Positions 28,611 through 36,833 of a stretch of 64,000 bases of DNA are shown piece after piece. Numbering within the stretch: the first letter of the stretch is position 1; each line of letters opens with the position of its first letter. Made by a program: the position numbers and the translations under genes. The notes under the pieces were generated by a model, which was not told the DNA's origin, searched no databases, and worked only from the letters and a program-made list of their open reading frames with translations. Origin of the DNA: JAGVGT01 sp963807225 (lineage in GTDB: Bacteria > Desulfobacterota > Desulfobulbia > Desulfobulbales > JAGXFP01). The stretch lies in contig CAWEAD010000008.1 in NCBI GenBank assembly GCA_963807225.1, forward strand, positions 558,001-622,000, read 5' to 3'.

Positions 28611-28762
28611 ATTTACTCGTATTGATAGTAATTGTTTTCCCTGACCGGGATTTACCGTTTCAGAAGACTCTTGCTGGACTAAATTCTCGGTCGGCGGTGT
28701 CTTTGTGGAGGGTGGCAGAAAGTCAACATATTGAATCGCCCCGGTTTTATTAAAGGCGGCAG

Positions 28763-28845
28763 ATGAGGACTTACGAAATCCGGCATGAGGTCGGGATCGA
28801 GGCAACGCCGGAAGCAGTTTACCTGGCCTTGACCGTCCCGTTGAC
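28763..28845 (+). pseudogene. Truncated 5' copy of an SRPBCC-domain gene
   Basis: Bases 28754-28836 are nearly identical to 33585-33666, the start of the intact SRPBCC gene (MRTYEIRHEVGIEA and following). Identity stops after YLALT, where unrelated sequence and then a repeat A fragment (28871) begin. This is a duplicated gene cut short at or near the repeat. Confidence 0.7.
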
Positions 28846-28870
28846 CCACGCGGCTGGCAGTAAGCCTCAA

Positions 28871-28900
28871 GGAGGTCGGACCAAGCTAACCGTTTCCTTA
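28871..28900. repeat. Dispersed repeat A, copy 3 (fragment)
   Basis: GGAGGTCGGACCAAGCTAAC only. It follows the truncated SRPBCC copy, suggesting the repeat is linked to the rearrangement. Confidence 0.5.
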
Positions 28901-29291
28901 AAGTTGAACACCGGAACCGGTATCTGGCTGCCTTGGAAGAGACTACCTCTAAGCCAGGAACATCCTGCTCCTGGCTGAGTTCAGCAAAAGTTAAATGAAA
29001 GAATGTGGGAAGGACTTGGACTGGCTGTTGAACTTACTCGACTTTTGGCGGGATTGAACTCCGGGTGGAGCAAGATGCTTGGCGGAGTTCAACCTTCTGC
29101 CCGAACAGTTCATCCCCCATGTGCGGCATCGCCATCGGCTACCCGGCCGAGCAAATGGGACCTCGGAGGCGCTTGCGGGAGGAGCGGCTGCATCAGGAGA
29201 AGTGGTAGGAATTAAGTATGGTGCCTGAGGAATTCTGACGATGATCGCGGCAGTATTTGCCCGCTTTAATGCTCGGGCCAAGAGCGAAAGG
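28901..29291. other. Intergenic region without a convincing gene
   Basis: Open frames exist on both strands but none has recognisable features. A 10-base inverted repeat, TTGAACTCCG and CGGAGTTCAA, at about 29055-29090, could form a hairpin. Nothing else is seen. Confidence 0.4.
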
Positions 29292-29630
29292 CTATCTCTT
29301 CGCGTGACAACCCTTGCAAGCGGTGGAGCCTGACTTTTTCCCAGCCATCGCGGTTTCGCTGTGGCAATTCCGGCATTGATCCATGACCTGCACGCGCGTC
29401 AAGGTTCCGGCACTGACACCCTTATCAATGGCGCCGGTCTCCATGGCAAAGAGACCGTGGCAAACCTGGCAGTCCGCCAGTTTGTTTTGGTGATGCTGAT
29501 GGGTGAATAGCACCCTGCCAAAGCCGCCACCTTTCAGATAAATGATTTTGGCGCCCTGGTTTTCGGCGAATACCTGCCCGACCAGGACCAACGACATGAA
29601 TGAAACCCCGATTACCACTCTCTTCAGCAT
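29292..29630 (-). CDS. Periplasmic triheme c-type cytochrome (c7-like)
   Basis: A 112-residue protein with a signal peptide ending near VFAEN and three heme-binding motifs: CQVCH (54-58), CRNCH (86-90) and CKGCH (105-109). Additional histidines (FTHQHHQNK, residues 42-50) can serve as second heme ligands. It resembles the c(7)-type triheme domain common in Desulfuromonadales, where such proteins carry electrons through the periplasm. ATG 29630 was chosen because an AAGAG site precedes it and the signal peptide follows at once; a TTG two codons upstream is an alternative. It stands alone between repeat-rich gaps. Confidence 0.85.
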   Translation of the reverse strand: MLKRVVIGVSFMSLVLVGQVFAENQGAKIIYLKGGGFGRVLFTHQHHQNKLADCQVCHGLFAMETGAIDKGVSAGTLTRVQVMDQCRNCHSETAMAGKKSGSTACKGCHAKR

Positions 29631-30169
29631 AACCAAACTCTTGTTAATAATTAACTAATCACCCGAGACCGAAGCAGGTAGAACCTTTCGAAAATCAACC
29701 CGGTCATCCGACCATTTTTGTCTCACAAAAGCAGCGACACATTATCGCGAGCGGGAGACATTATAACCGTCTCGGCTGAACAATCAAGATAGTTCCCATT
29801 ACTGTCCCCGAAACTCCCGCGATCAATCTTGTCGTAAGAGTGGGACGGTCATGTTTTTATGCGTTTCCTGTTCTACGACATGGGATCTGGCTAAGACAAA
29901 TATTTCCGGCGGTGGAGCAAGACAACTACCCGGTATCGTTTGATTTATCTATTAAATGCGACTGGTTATGAGCCTTAAAGGCAACTTTTTGGTATTAAAA
30001 ACCAGGCTGTAAACCATCGTTTTCATCTGCCGGCAATCCATCTACTCTGTCTTCTTACACCTCAGGCTCAGTAATCCCCCATTTATCCAAAGAATGATCG
30101 AATACCGCGCGCTGGTGCTTTGCCGGCGCAGGGCTTATTATATTTGTAGAATCGACAAGAGGTGAAATT
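29631..30169. other. Intergenic region holding repeat A copy 4
   Basis: About 540 bases with no gene. Apart from repeat A at 29909-30055, it holds only the presumed promoter region of the cytochrome gene, AT-rich at 29640-29660. Confidence 0.4.
29909..30055. repeat. Dispersed repeat A, copy 4
   Basis: GCGGTGGAGCAAGACAACTA, then GAGCCTTAAAGGCAACTTTT and AACCAGGCTGTAAACCATCG, parallel to copy 6 (AACAGGGCTGTAAGCCTTCG). A longer version of the repeat with a conserved right half. Confidence 0.55.
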
Positions 30170-30657
30170 ATGAACGATAAAAATTATACGAGCAGCTTTT
30201 TAGTAGAGAAAAGTCCGGAAGAGGTATTTGCCGCCATCAATAACGTTCGGGGCTGGTGGTCGGAAGAAATCGACGGGAGTACCGACAAGCTCGGTGCCGA
30301 GTTTACCTACCACTATCAGGACATTCACGTTGCACGTTCAAAATCACCGAATTGGTGCCCGGTCAGAAAGTCGTCTGGCACGTGGTAGAAAACTACTTTA
30401 ACTTTGTTAAGGATCAAAGCGAGTGGATCGGTACGGATATTGTCTTTGAAATTGCCCGGACGGGAAACCAGACGGAAGTCCGCTTCACCCACGTCGGGCT
30501 GGTGCCTGCCTATGAGTGCTACGATATTTGTGAGGAAGGCTGGGGCTTTGCCCTGGGCAGTTTGCGCAACCTCATTGCCACCGGTAAAGGTGAGCCGAAC
30601 CCCAGCGAGGAAGTCGTTGATAAAGCTCGTCGGATGAGTGAGCATATCGCCGCCTGA
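30170..30657 (+). pseudogene. SRPBCC/AHSA1-like protein, single frameshift
   Basis: MNDKNYTSSFLVEKSPEEVF and RGWWSEEIDG give the start of an SRPBCC (Bet v 1-like) domain with the usual GWW motif. The frame changes at about 30325-30340, after YHYQDIH, and continues as CTFKITELVPGQKVVWHVVE to the stop at 30657; the whole would be about 162 residues. These proteins form a hydrophobic cavity for small ligands. One indel is enough to restore it, so a read error is possible. Repeats B and A follow immediately. Confidence 0.7.
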
Positions 30658-30686
30658 AGGGCAACTCTTTGCTGGGAGATCAGATC

Positions 30687-30775
30687 GTAGGTTGGGCTAA
30701 ATGGAAAGAAGCCCAACGATTCTCAACCGAAGGGCCTTTGGGGTTCGCTTTGCTCACCACCAATACGAGTTGGGG
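30687..30775. repeat. Dispersed repeat B, copy 1
   Basis: Starts GTAGGTTGGGCTAAATGG and ends GCTTTGCTCACCACCAATACG. The ends are inverted repeats (GTAGGTTGG against CCAACCTAC in intact copies), with an inner TTGGGCT/AGCCCAA hairpin. Directly followed by repeat A copy 5. Confidence 0.7.
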
Positions 30776-30880
30776 TCGGACCACGATAACTAATTGAAAA
30801 TACTTTTATTTGTCTATAAAATGAGGCTTTTTCAGGCCTTGGAAGCCACTTTTCGGCCTCAAAAAGACAGCTTAATTGTC
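30773..30880. repeat. Dispersed repeat A, copy 5
   Basis: GGGGTCGGACCACGATAACT, then a variable part, GGCCTTGGAAGCCACTTTTC and GGCCTCAAAAAGACAGC. Joined to repeat B copy 1 without a gap. Confidence 0.6.
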
Positions 30881-30982
30881 GGTGGTCAAATATCCATCGA
30901 GGGACATTCCCGGCTGAAATTACGTTTCTCCCCCGGTTTTTCGGACCGGGGATCATCAACATCTCAACGGAGAAGAAATACG

Positions 30983-32134
30983 ATGGCTAGAAATCTGATA
31001 GCGGGAACATTGCTGGCGATGATCGGTCTTTTCTGTGCCGGGTCGGTGCAGGCCGGGGTGGACCGGCAACATGGCCGTTACGCTTATGTAACCAATGAGG
31101 ACGACAACAACCTTATGATGGTGGATCTGCAAACCGAAAAGGTGGTCAAGACCCTGGGCACCGGCAAGATACCCCACGCCCTGGTCTTTACCGGGGAAGG
31201 CAAGGGCTACGTTAACAACCGGGGAGAAAAGAGTCTGACGGTTATCGACCGCGACTCGTTCACCGTGTTGCATACCATTACCCTGCCCGGGACCTCAATG
31301 CAATTTGCCCTGTCGCCGGATGGTAAGACCCTGGCGGTGGGATATAAGGACGCACTTTTGATCACCCTGATCGACACGGCGAGCGACCGAATCTTGGGCT
31401 CGGTCGCCATCGGTCAAGACAAGGAAGGTGAAAAGATCGTCAGGATCAAACACCCGTTCTGGTCGGCCGACGGCCGCTATGTATACGCCGGAGACGAAAT
31501 CAATAAAACCTTGGTGAAAGTCGATGCCGAGACGCTGAAGATCGCTGCGACCATCCCGCTCCATGCCACCACCCATCATCTCGTCGCCGATCCGACCGGG
31601 AAATATATCTATATTGTCCATGGCAAGGGGAAAGACGGCGCCCTGATGACAACCATTCTCGATGCGGCATCGGACAAAATCGTCAAAACCATCATTATTC
31701 CCATGGCTCAAGGGGAAAAAGCCAAAGGCCACCATGGCGAATTCAGTCCCGACGGAGGCAGTTTTTACCTCTGCAACGAGGGGGGCCAAACCGTGGCTAT
31801 CATCGATCCCGTCACCATGACCCTGAGAAAAACCGTGCAGGCGGGAGAGGGGGCCGGTCACCCGGTATTCACCAAGGACGGCAGCAAGGTCTTCGTGATT
31901 GGTCACGACGATAATACCGTCTCGGTGATCGACACGACCCGCCAGGAAGTGGTAGGGCGGATAAAGGTTGGAGACGGGAAAAAACAGGGCCATTCCGGCT
32001 ACATGTCCCCGGATGGCTCCTTCTACATGCTCAACGCCGCCGACGGTATGATTTACCGGATCGATACCACTGCCATGAGCGTCAAGTCGCGGATAAAAGT
32101 AGGCCGTAGCCCGATGATCATGGTGGTGAACTAA
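30983..32134 (+). CDS. Periplasmic YVTN-type beta-propeller protein
   Basis: A 383-residue protein with a signal peptide (LIAGTLLAMIGLFCAGSVQA) and about seven blades of the YVTN/cytochrome-D1-like type: YAYVTNEDDNNLMMVDL, KGYVNNRGEKSLTVIDRD, FALSPDGKTLAVGY, RYVYAGDEINKTLVKVD, KYIYIVHGKGKDG, FSPDGGSFYLCNEGG and VFVIGHDDNTVSVID. No heme motif is present, so it is the propeller alone. Such proteins bind partners or metals; no enzymatic role can be assigned. ATG 30983 with upstream GGAGAAG precedes the signal peptide exactly; the frame is open further upstream into repeat A. Confidence 0.8.
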   Translation: MARNLIAGTLLAMIGLFCAGSVQAGVDRQHGRYAYVTNEDDNNLMMVDLQTEKVVKTLGTGKIPHALVFTGEGKGYVNNRGEKSLTVIDRDSFTVLHTITLPGTSMQFALSPDGKTLAVGYKDALLITLIDTASDRILGSVAIGQDKEGEKIVRIKHPFWSADGRYVYAGDEINKTLVKVDAETLKIAATIPLHATTHHLVADPTGKYIYIVHGKGKDGALMTTILDAASDKIVKTIIIPMAQGEKAKGHHGEFSPDGGSFYLCNEGGQTVAIIDPVTMTLRKTVQAGEGAGHPVFTKDGSKVFVIGHDDNTVSVIDTTRQEVVGRIKVGDGKKQGHSGYMSPDGSFYMLNAADGMIYRIDTTAMSVKSRIKVGRSPMIMVVN

Positions 32135-32150
32135 TCTCTTCCATCAGCCC

Positions 32151-32234
32151 GTAGGTTGGGCTAAATGGAAAGAAGCCCGAAGATTCTCAACCGAAGGGTC
32201 TTTGGGGTTCGCTTTGCTCACCACCAACCTACGA
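32151..32234. repeat. Dispersed repeat B, copy 2
   Basis: GTAGGTTGGGCTAAATGG to CACCACCAACCTACGATGG, nearly identical to copies 1 and 3. Lies 16 bases after the propeller gene stop and could also act as a transcription-ending hairpin. Confidence 0.7.
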
Positions 32235-32256
32235 TGGAAAAAGAGCCGTACCCGGC

Positions 32257-32415
32257 CGGGGTCGGACCAAGTCTACTATCTGTAATTGTGTAAATATTCT
32301 GTGAAAATCAGGCGATTTTAAGCCCTAGAAGCATCTTTTCGGTACGGAAAACAGGGCTGTAAGCCTTCGCTTTCCCCTGGTGGCAATTCCCCTTCATCCC
32401 TCCCTTCCGTCTCCT
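32257..32415. repeat. Dispersed repeat A, copy 6
   Basis: GGGGTCGGACCAAGTCTACT, TTTTAAGCCCTAGAAGCATC and AACAGGGCTGTAAGCCTTCG. Again follows a repeat B copy, 22 bases away. Confidence 0.6.
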
Positions 32416-32478
32416 TGTAGTAAAAGTCCAAGCAAAAGATTATTGAAAACCGGGGCAGTCCCGGTCTTTGTGTTTATT

Positions 32479-33265
32479 TTACAAATCGAGAAAGGTCGTT
32501 CCCAGCTTGCCTCCAAGATGTTTGGTAATCATCAGAGAGAGGCTTTCAACAGCCGAGTCAATGTCTTTTTTGAATAACAAGGCGTTGTCTGCCGCATATT
32601 CGTCTACCGTGTGCCCGCCTTGGAAAAAGAGCGTCGGAAAAGATTTTTTTGTCGACCAGGATTTTGGGGCGGTTGAAGTCGTAAATCCTCAACTCCGCTA
32701 CTATCGCCGCGCTGGATTTCTTACCGTCGTAAACGGCCAGACCATAGCTGTATTTGACGGTTACCAGGGCGTCAATATCAGCCTGTCTGCACAGGGTGAT
32801 CAGATCCTGCCCGTTTTCGCCCTCGCGCTTGGAGTCGATTTTCTCCAGATCCGCAACCTCAAAGGTAAGCGACAAGCGATTGGTCAGATTCTCGTCCAGT
32901 CGTTCTTTGGGATCGAACCCGACCAGCGTGTCCATCAGGATGTCGGGTGTTCCGCCCATCGATTCTTGGATCTTGGCTTCGGCCATTTCGTCTATTTTCA
33001 TGGCGGCAATATTCGCGACCAGAGTACCGATAACATCGACTGCCACATTACCGGTAGCACTGTAATATATAGTCTGGTTGCTCCTCTCAATTCCCGTATG
33101 GTCCAAAACGGTGAAGCCGGACTCGGCCGCCGTAGTTACAAAAGCAACCTTTTCGATGGTGTTGATCTTTTTGGGCTGAACCCGGTCGGCTTTGGCAGCA
33201 CAACCCGTGAGTGGCAGGGCAATGAGCATGACAAGAGCGAATAGTCTCAACAGTCTGTTCTCCAC
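32479..33265 (-). pseudogene. Lipoprotein of unknown family, C-terminal frameshift
   Basis: Starts GTG 33265 after a clear GGAGGAG site six bases upstream. MENRLLRLFALVMLIALPLTGC is a lipoprotein signal with the acylated Cys at residue 22. The body has a predicted amphipathic region (VAVDVIGTLVANIAAMKIDEM) and a beta-rich second half. The frame breaks in the T run at about 32622-32626: one added base continues the protein as FFQGGHTVDEYAADNALLFK to a stop at 32479, giving about 261 residues. Without it the protein ends at 32558 with an unlikely basic tail. No family recognised. The homopolymer site suggests a read error. Confidence 0.6.
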
Positions 33266-33320
33266 CGTAAACTCCTCCTCGCTCCCTTGTAAATACTGGG
33301 TTCCCAGTATCTTTTCCTGT

Positions 33321-33425
33321 CCCGGTCGGACCAAGCCAACCAAACTATATTATTAGATTGTTGTTAGAAAATCTGTCGTTTTTCTGCCTTAAGCCACTCT
33401 TTTTTTGTGTCAAAAAAAAAGCGCT
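33321..33425. repeat. Dispersed repeat A, copy 7
   Basis: CCCGGTCGGACCAAGCCAAC, then TTTCTGCCTTAAGCCACTCT and a run of nine A. Lies between the lipoprotein and SRPBCC genes, which point away from each other. Confidence 0.55.
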
Positions 33426-33593
33426 TCTCAATATCGCTTCTGTTTGTGATTCGCCGGTTCTCCCCCCGCGAGGCGTCAAATGAGCTGCGGGTTTTGAAAT
33501 GCCTGCTTTTCCCGAACAAAGGATTATTGTTAGTTATTATGAATGTGCAAGTTCAAGACTGGATTGAGCTGGCAGGGAACTTGGAGGCGGCAG

Positions 33594-34046
33594 ATGAGGA
33601 CATACGAAATCCGGCATGAGGTCGGGATCGAGGCAGAGCCGGAAGCAGTTTACCTGGCCTTGACGGACACGAAAGAGTTGGCGGGTTGGTGGACCTCCGA
33701 CACCCGTGGGAACGGCTCGGAAGTCGGCGGCCTGCTGGAGTTTTGGTTCGGGGAGAACTGCCATCGGTTTGAAGTCGTGGAGCTGCAACCCGGCAGGCTC
33801 GTCCGCTGGCGGGCAAAGCCGGTAGACGGTTCGGATGAATGGGGTGGGACCGAGGTGAGCTTTTCCCTGGAAGCGGGCGAGCGGCAATGCTACGTCCAAT
33901 TTCGACATTCCGGTTGGCTCGATGATGACGGCATCTTTCCGCACACCTCGACGAAATGGGCGGTGTTCCTGTTGAGCCTCAAGGATCTGTTGGAAAAAGG
34001 GAAGGGGCAGCCGGCGCCCAACGACGTGCAGGTCAATCACGACTGA
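33594..34046 (+). CDS. SRPBCC/AHSA1-like domain protein
   Basis: A 150-residue single-domain protein of the Bet v 1-like/AHSA1 type: MRTYEIRHEVGIEAEPEAVY, then LAGWWTSDTRG (GWW motif, residue 32), LEFWFGENCHRFEVVELQPG and a C-terminal helix AVFLLSLKDLLEKGKGQPAP. Members bind small hydrophobic ligands or chaperone partners; the role here is unknown. ATG 33594 has GGAGG seven bases upstream, which decides the start against an in-frame ATG at 33543. Its 5' end is duplicated at 28754-28836. Repeat B follows the stop. Confidence 0.8.
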   Translation: MRTYEIRHEVGIEAEPEAVYLALTDTKELAGWWTSDTRGNGSEVGGLLEFWFGENCHRFEVVELQPGRLVRWRAKPVDGSDEWGGTEVSFSLEAGERQCYVQFRHSGWLDDDGIFPHTSTKWAVFLLSLKDLLEKGKGQPAPNDVQVNHD

Positions 34047-34076
34047 TCCCGGGGCCGGAGCATTCTCGATAGCCCT

Positions 34077-34159
34077 TAGGTTGGGCTAAATGGAAAGAAG
34101 CCCAACGATTCTCAACCGAAGGGCCTTTGGGGTTCGCTTTGCTCACCGCCAACCTACGA
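34077..34159. repeat. Dispersed repeat B, copy 3
   Basis: TAGGTTGGGCTAAATGGAAAG through CTCACCGCCAACCTACG. Placed 30 bases after the SRPBCC stop, the same relation to an upstream gene as copies 1 and 2. Confidence 0.7.
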
Positions 34160-34205
34160 TGGAAAAACCGGGGCGCTCCCGGTTTTTCTATATGGCAACG
34201 TTGGT

Positions 34206-35132
34206 TCACCCTTGGATGTCGAGGACGATCTTGCCCCGGGTGTGGCCGCTTTCGCTGGCACGGTGCGCTTCTGCCGCATCCTTCAGCGGGTAGGTCCCGG
34301 CGATCTTCGGCGTGACCTGGCCGCTGTCGATCAGGGCCGCGATCTCGCCAAGTTGAGCCGCATCGGGCTGGACGAAGACATGGGCGCAAAGCTTGTTCAG
34401 GGCGTCTTGCCCGCCGGCCTCCGGTCCGCGCAGGGTCGAGACCAGGATGCCGCCCTTCTTCAAAACCTGCCATGATTTCTGCCAGACCTCGCCGCCAATG
34501 GTGTCCAGCACCACGTCCGCATCATGCACCACCTCTTCGAAGGGGGTGGTGGTGTAGTCGATGGCCTCGTGGACGCCGATCGCCTTGAGGAATTCATGAT
34601 GGCCGGCGGAGGCCGTGCCGATGACGTGGGCTCCGGCCCAGTTGGCGAATTGGACCGCGTAGTGGCCGACACCTCCGGCCGCCGCGTGGATCAGGATCTT
34701 CTGCCCCGATTGCAGATGCCCCAAATCGAAGATCGACTGCCAGGCGGTGAGCGCCGCCAACGGGACCGCCGCCGCCTGGATGAAATCAAGTTTAGTCGGC
34801 TTCAGCGCTACCTCGTTTGCTTTGACCGCGATGAATTCGGCGTAGGCGCCGTCCCGAAGGATCGACGGCCGCGAATAAACTTCGTCGCCGATCTCGAAGT
34901 TCGTCACCTGCCGTCCTTTTTCCTCGATGACTCCGGCCACGTCCCAGCCGAGGATCAGGGGCAGGTGAAACAGCTCCTTCATATAGCCTTGCCTGATTTT
35001 CCAGTCGACCGGATTGACCCCGGCCGCATAAACCTTGATCAGCACCTCGTCGTCGTTCGGGACCGGACGCGTCACATCTTCAAATTTCAACACTTCCGGG
35101 CCGCCATAAGAGTGGATACGTATCGCTTTCAT
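34206..35132 (-). CDS. Zinc-free medium-chain (quinone-oxidoreductase-type) NADP oxidoreductase
   Basis: A 308-residue member of the quinone reductase group of medium-chain dehydrogenases. MKAIRIHSYGGPEVLKFEDV is the typical start, AGVNPVDWKIRQGY follows at residue 35, WDVAGVIEEKG at residue 64 and the nucleotide motif HAAAGGVGHYAVQFANWAGA at residue 149. Zinc-binding cysteines are lacking, as in quinone reductases that reduce quinones or enones with NADPH. AAAGGAGG lies ten bases upstream of the start. It is convergent with the SRPBCC gene; no regulatory partner is evident. Confidence 0.85.
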   Translation of the reverse strand: MKAIRIHSYGGPEVLKFEDVTRPVPNDDEVLIKVYAAGVNPVDWKIRQGYMKELFHLPLILGWDVAGVIEEKGRQVTNFEIGDEVYSRPSILRDGAYAEFIAVKANEVALKPTKLDFIQAAAVPLAALTAWQSIFDLGHLQSGQKILIHAAAGGVGHYAVQFANWAGAHVIGTASAGHHEFLKAIGVHEAIDYTTTPFEEVVHDADVVLDTIGGEVWQKSWQVLKKGGILVSTLRGPEAGGQDALNKLCAHVFVQPDAAQLGEIAALIDSGQVTPKIAGTYPLKDAAEAHRASESGHTRGKIVLDIQG

Positions 35133-35263
35133 TTCAGTTATGCCTCCTTTACCGTTTCATTTGTGCCGTTCGAGCGTTTGGGCGGAAACGCGAACGTTCC
35201 CTCCCGCCGCTGCAGGAGCGGCGGTGCGGCGAGCCGTCTTGCCGGCGCCCGACGACGATCACC

Positions 35264-35488
35264 TTAGCTGGCGGGCGTCTCGGGGCAGGGATGGAGCGTG
35301 GAACTCGCGTCGTAGTAACCGGTGCCGCAGCAGGTGGGGCAGGTCTGCCTCGGTGTGCATTGGCAGTCGTCCGGGCCGCCGGTGTCACCGGGTTGCGTCA
35401 TGCCGCGCCATTCGCTACTGCATTGGCAACTTTCGGCGATGGTCTTCTTGCCGTTACAGGTCGGGCATATCTTTCTCTTTTCAGCCAT
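35264..35488 (-). CDS. Small zinc-ribbon protein (DnaJ-like cysteine clusters)
   Basis: A 74-residue cysteine-rich protein with CPTCNGKKTI near the N-terminus, ESCQC, DDCQC and a second CPTCCGTGYY. The CxxCxG-type repeats resemble the zinc-binding part of DnaJ, without a J domain. It probably binds one or two zinc ions. GAGGTG precedes the ATG at five bases. No other function can be seen. Confidence 0.6.
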   Translation of the reverse strand: MAEKRKICPTCNGKKTIAESCQCSSEWRGMTQPGDTGGPDDCQCTPRQTCPTCCGTGYYDASSTLHPCPETPAS

Positions 35489-35578
35489 GAGGTCACCTCA
35501 CTTTAGAGTTCTTTTTTATAAACTAAGCAGGAAGGGCGGCGCAGGGAAGGGCCAGGAAATAGGGATGAATTTTGGCCC

Positions 35579-35655
35579 TAGGTCGGGCTGAATGAAATGA
35601 AGCCCAAAGATGGCCAAACGATTGAGGCGTTGGGAGCGCTCCGCTCTTCGCCGGC
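35579..35655. repeat. Diverged repeat B-like element, copy 4
   Basis: TAGGTCGGGCTGAATGAAATG then AGCGCTCCGCTCTTCGCCGG. Similar plan to repeat B but without the CCAACCTA end. Confidence 0.35.
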
Positions 35656-35667
35656 CTGCATTCTTCA

Positions 35668-36498
35668 TCACTGCTCCAGCCGGCCATTGACATGCACGTC
35701 CCTTTGCGGGAAGGGGATGGTGATGTTCTGCTCGCCGAAGGCTTTGAAGACGGCGGAGTTGATCCGGTACATGATCTGGAAATATTTCCGGGTGGGAATC
35801 CAGTAGCGCAACCCGATATTGATCGAGGAATCGCCGAATTCGGCGATGCCGACCCTGGGATGCGGATCCTTGGCCACTTCGTCTGTTTCGGCCAGGATTT
35901 GGTTGATGATGGAGATGGCCTTTTCCGGGTCGTCGCTATAGGAGATGCCGACCTGGCCCTCGACGATCTTGTTGGCGAAGGAGTTGTGGATGATTTCGCC
36001 GATCACGTGCTTGTTGGGGATGATGATCTTTTCGTTGTCCTCAGAGGATAGGGTAGTGGCGGCCAGTTTTATTTCGTCGACCACTCCGCTTACCCCTTTC
36101 ACCGTGATAGTATCGCCGACCACGAAGGGCCGGGTCAGGATGATGGTAATGCCGGCGCCGTAGTTGGAGAGCGGCCCCTGCAGGGCGAAGCTGCTGCCGA
36201 AGGCCAGCGCCCCGAGGGCGGCGATGAAGGGGGCCACCGAGATCCCGAACTTGCCGATGACGATGATCAGCACGAAGGTCAGGACCAGCACTTTGGTCAG
36301 GTTGCCGAGAAAACCGCTCAAGGTCTGATTGAGGCCGTGTTTTTGGCTGAAGCTGGCGGTCAGCCGCGCCAGTTTGCCGGCCAGCCAGAAGCCGACGATC
36401 AGGATGATGATGGCGCCGATGATCTGAAAGCTGTACTCGATCAAGAAGGACACCACCACGTTATAGACCTGCTGCAGGGTATCAAGTTCTTTGGTCAT
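35668..36498 (-). CDS. Small-conductance mechanosensitive channel (MscS family)
   Basis: A 276-residue MscS-type channel. An N-terminal helix is followed by membrane segments IIGAIIILIVGFWLAGKLA and VLVLTFVLIIVIGKFG, then the pore helix region PFIAALGALAFGSSFALQGP with the glycine/alanine pattern of TM3, and the beta domain with RPFVVGDTITVKGVSGVVDE and IIPNKHVIGEIIHN. It opens under membrane tension to release solutes during osmotic downshock. Length matches the short E. coli-type MscS. It is transcribed away from the TetR gene. Confidence 0.9.
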   Translation of the reverse strand: MTKELDTLQQVYNVVVSFLIEYSFQIIGAIIILIVGFWLAGKLARLTASFSQKHGLNQTLSGFLGNLTKVLVLTFVLIIVIGKFGISVAPFIAALGALAFGSSFALQGPLSNYGAGITIILTRPFVVGDTITVKGVSGVVDEIKLAATTLSSEDNEKIIIPNKHVIGEIIHNSFANKIVEGQVGISYSDDPEKAISIINQILAETDEVAKDPHPRVGIAEFGDSSINIGLRYWIPTRKYFQIMYRINSAVFKAFGEQNITIPFPQRDVHVNGRLEQ

Positions 36499-36643
36499 AC
36501 TTTTGCTCTCGATTTGGGTTGCTGATCGGACGGACCAGGTGCACCTCTACATCGGTTTCGGATGTTTCCTTTTCCTTAGATCATCGGGGTTTCCACCCGG
36601 GTTTGTCAATTCCGGAAAATATCCCGGCCTTTTAGCTGGGCCG

Positions 36644-36723
36644 GTTGGGGGTGAATGCAATGACCCCGAATAATGTTTGAACGGTGTCACTGTCGGGGTT
36701 CGCTCCGCTCACCGCCAACCTAG
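36644..36723. repeat. Repeat B-like element, copy 5
   Basis: GGTTGGGGGTGAATGCAATG to GGGGTTCGCTCCGCTCACC and GCCAACCTAGG. The ends are inverted (GGTTGG/CCAACC). Same arrangement as copy 6 at 37550. Confidence 0.55.
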
Positions 36724-36792
36724 GGGAGCCATCTGGTAATCGCAATTGCTGCCCCAAAATATCCTTGCCATTTAGAGCGCAAAACCATAAAG

Positions 36793-36829
36793 TGACCACC
36801 TGGTCACATCTGAAGTGACCGACTGGTCA
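36793..36829. promoter_or_regulatory. Tandem TetR-type operators
   Basis: Two near-perfect palindromes, TGACCACCTGGTCA (36793-36806) and TGACCGACTGGTCA (36816-36829), lie four bases upstream of the TetR start codon. Their 23-base spacing puts the centres about two DNA turns apart. Spacing and symmetry fit binding of two TetR dimers and autorepression. Confidence 0.65.
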
Positions 36830-36833
36830 TACC

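Noticed and set aside
28991..29281. Possible small genes on either strand
   Set aside because: No ribosome site, no family features, and low-complexity translations.
26729..33425. CRISPR array
   Set aside because: Repeat A copies are far apart, of unequal length and lack regular spacers; no cas genes are present.
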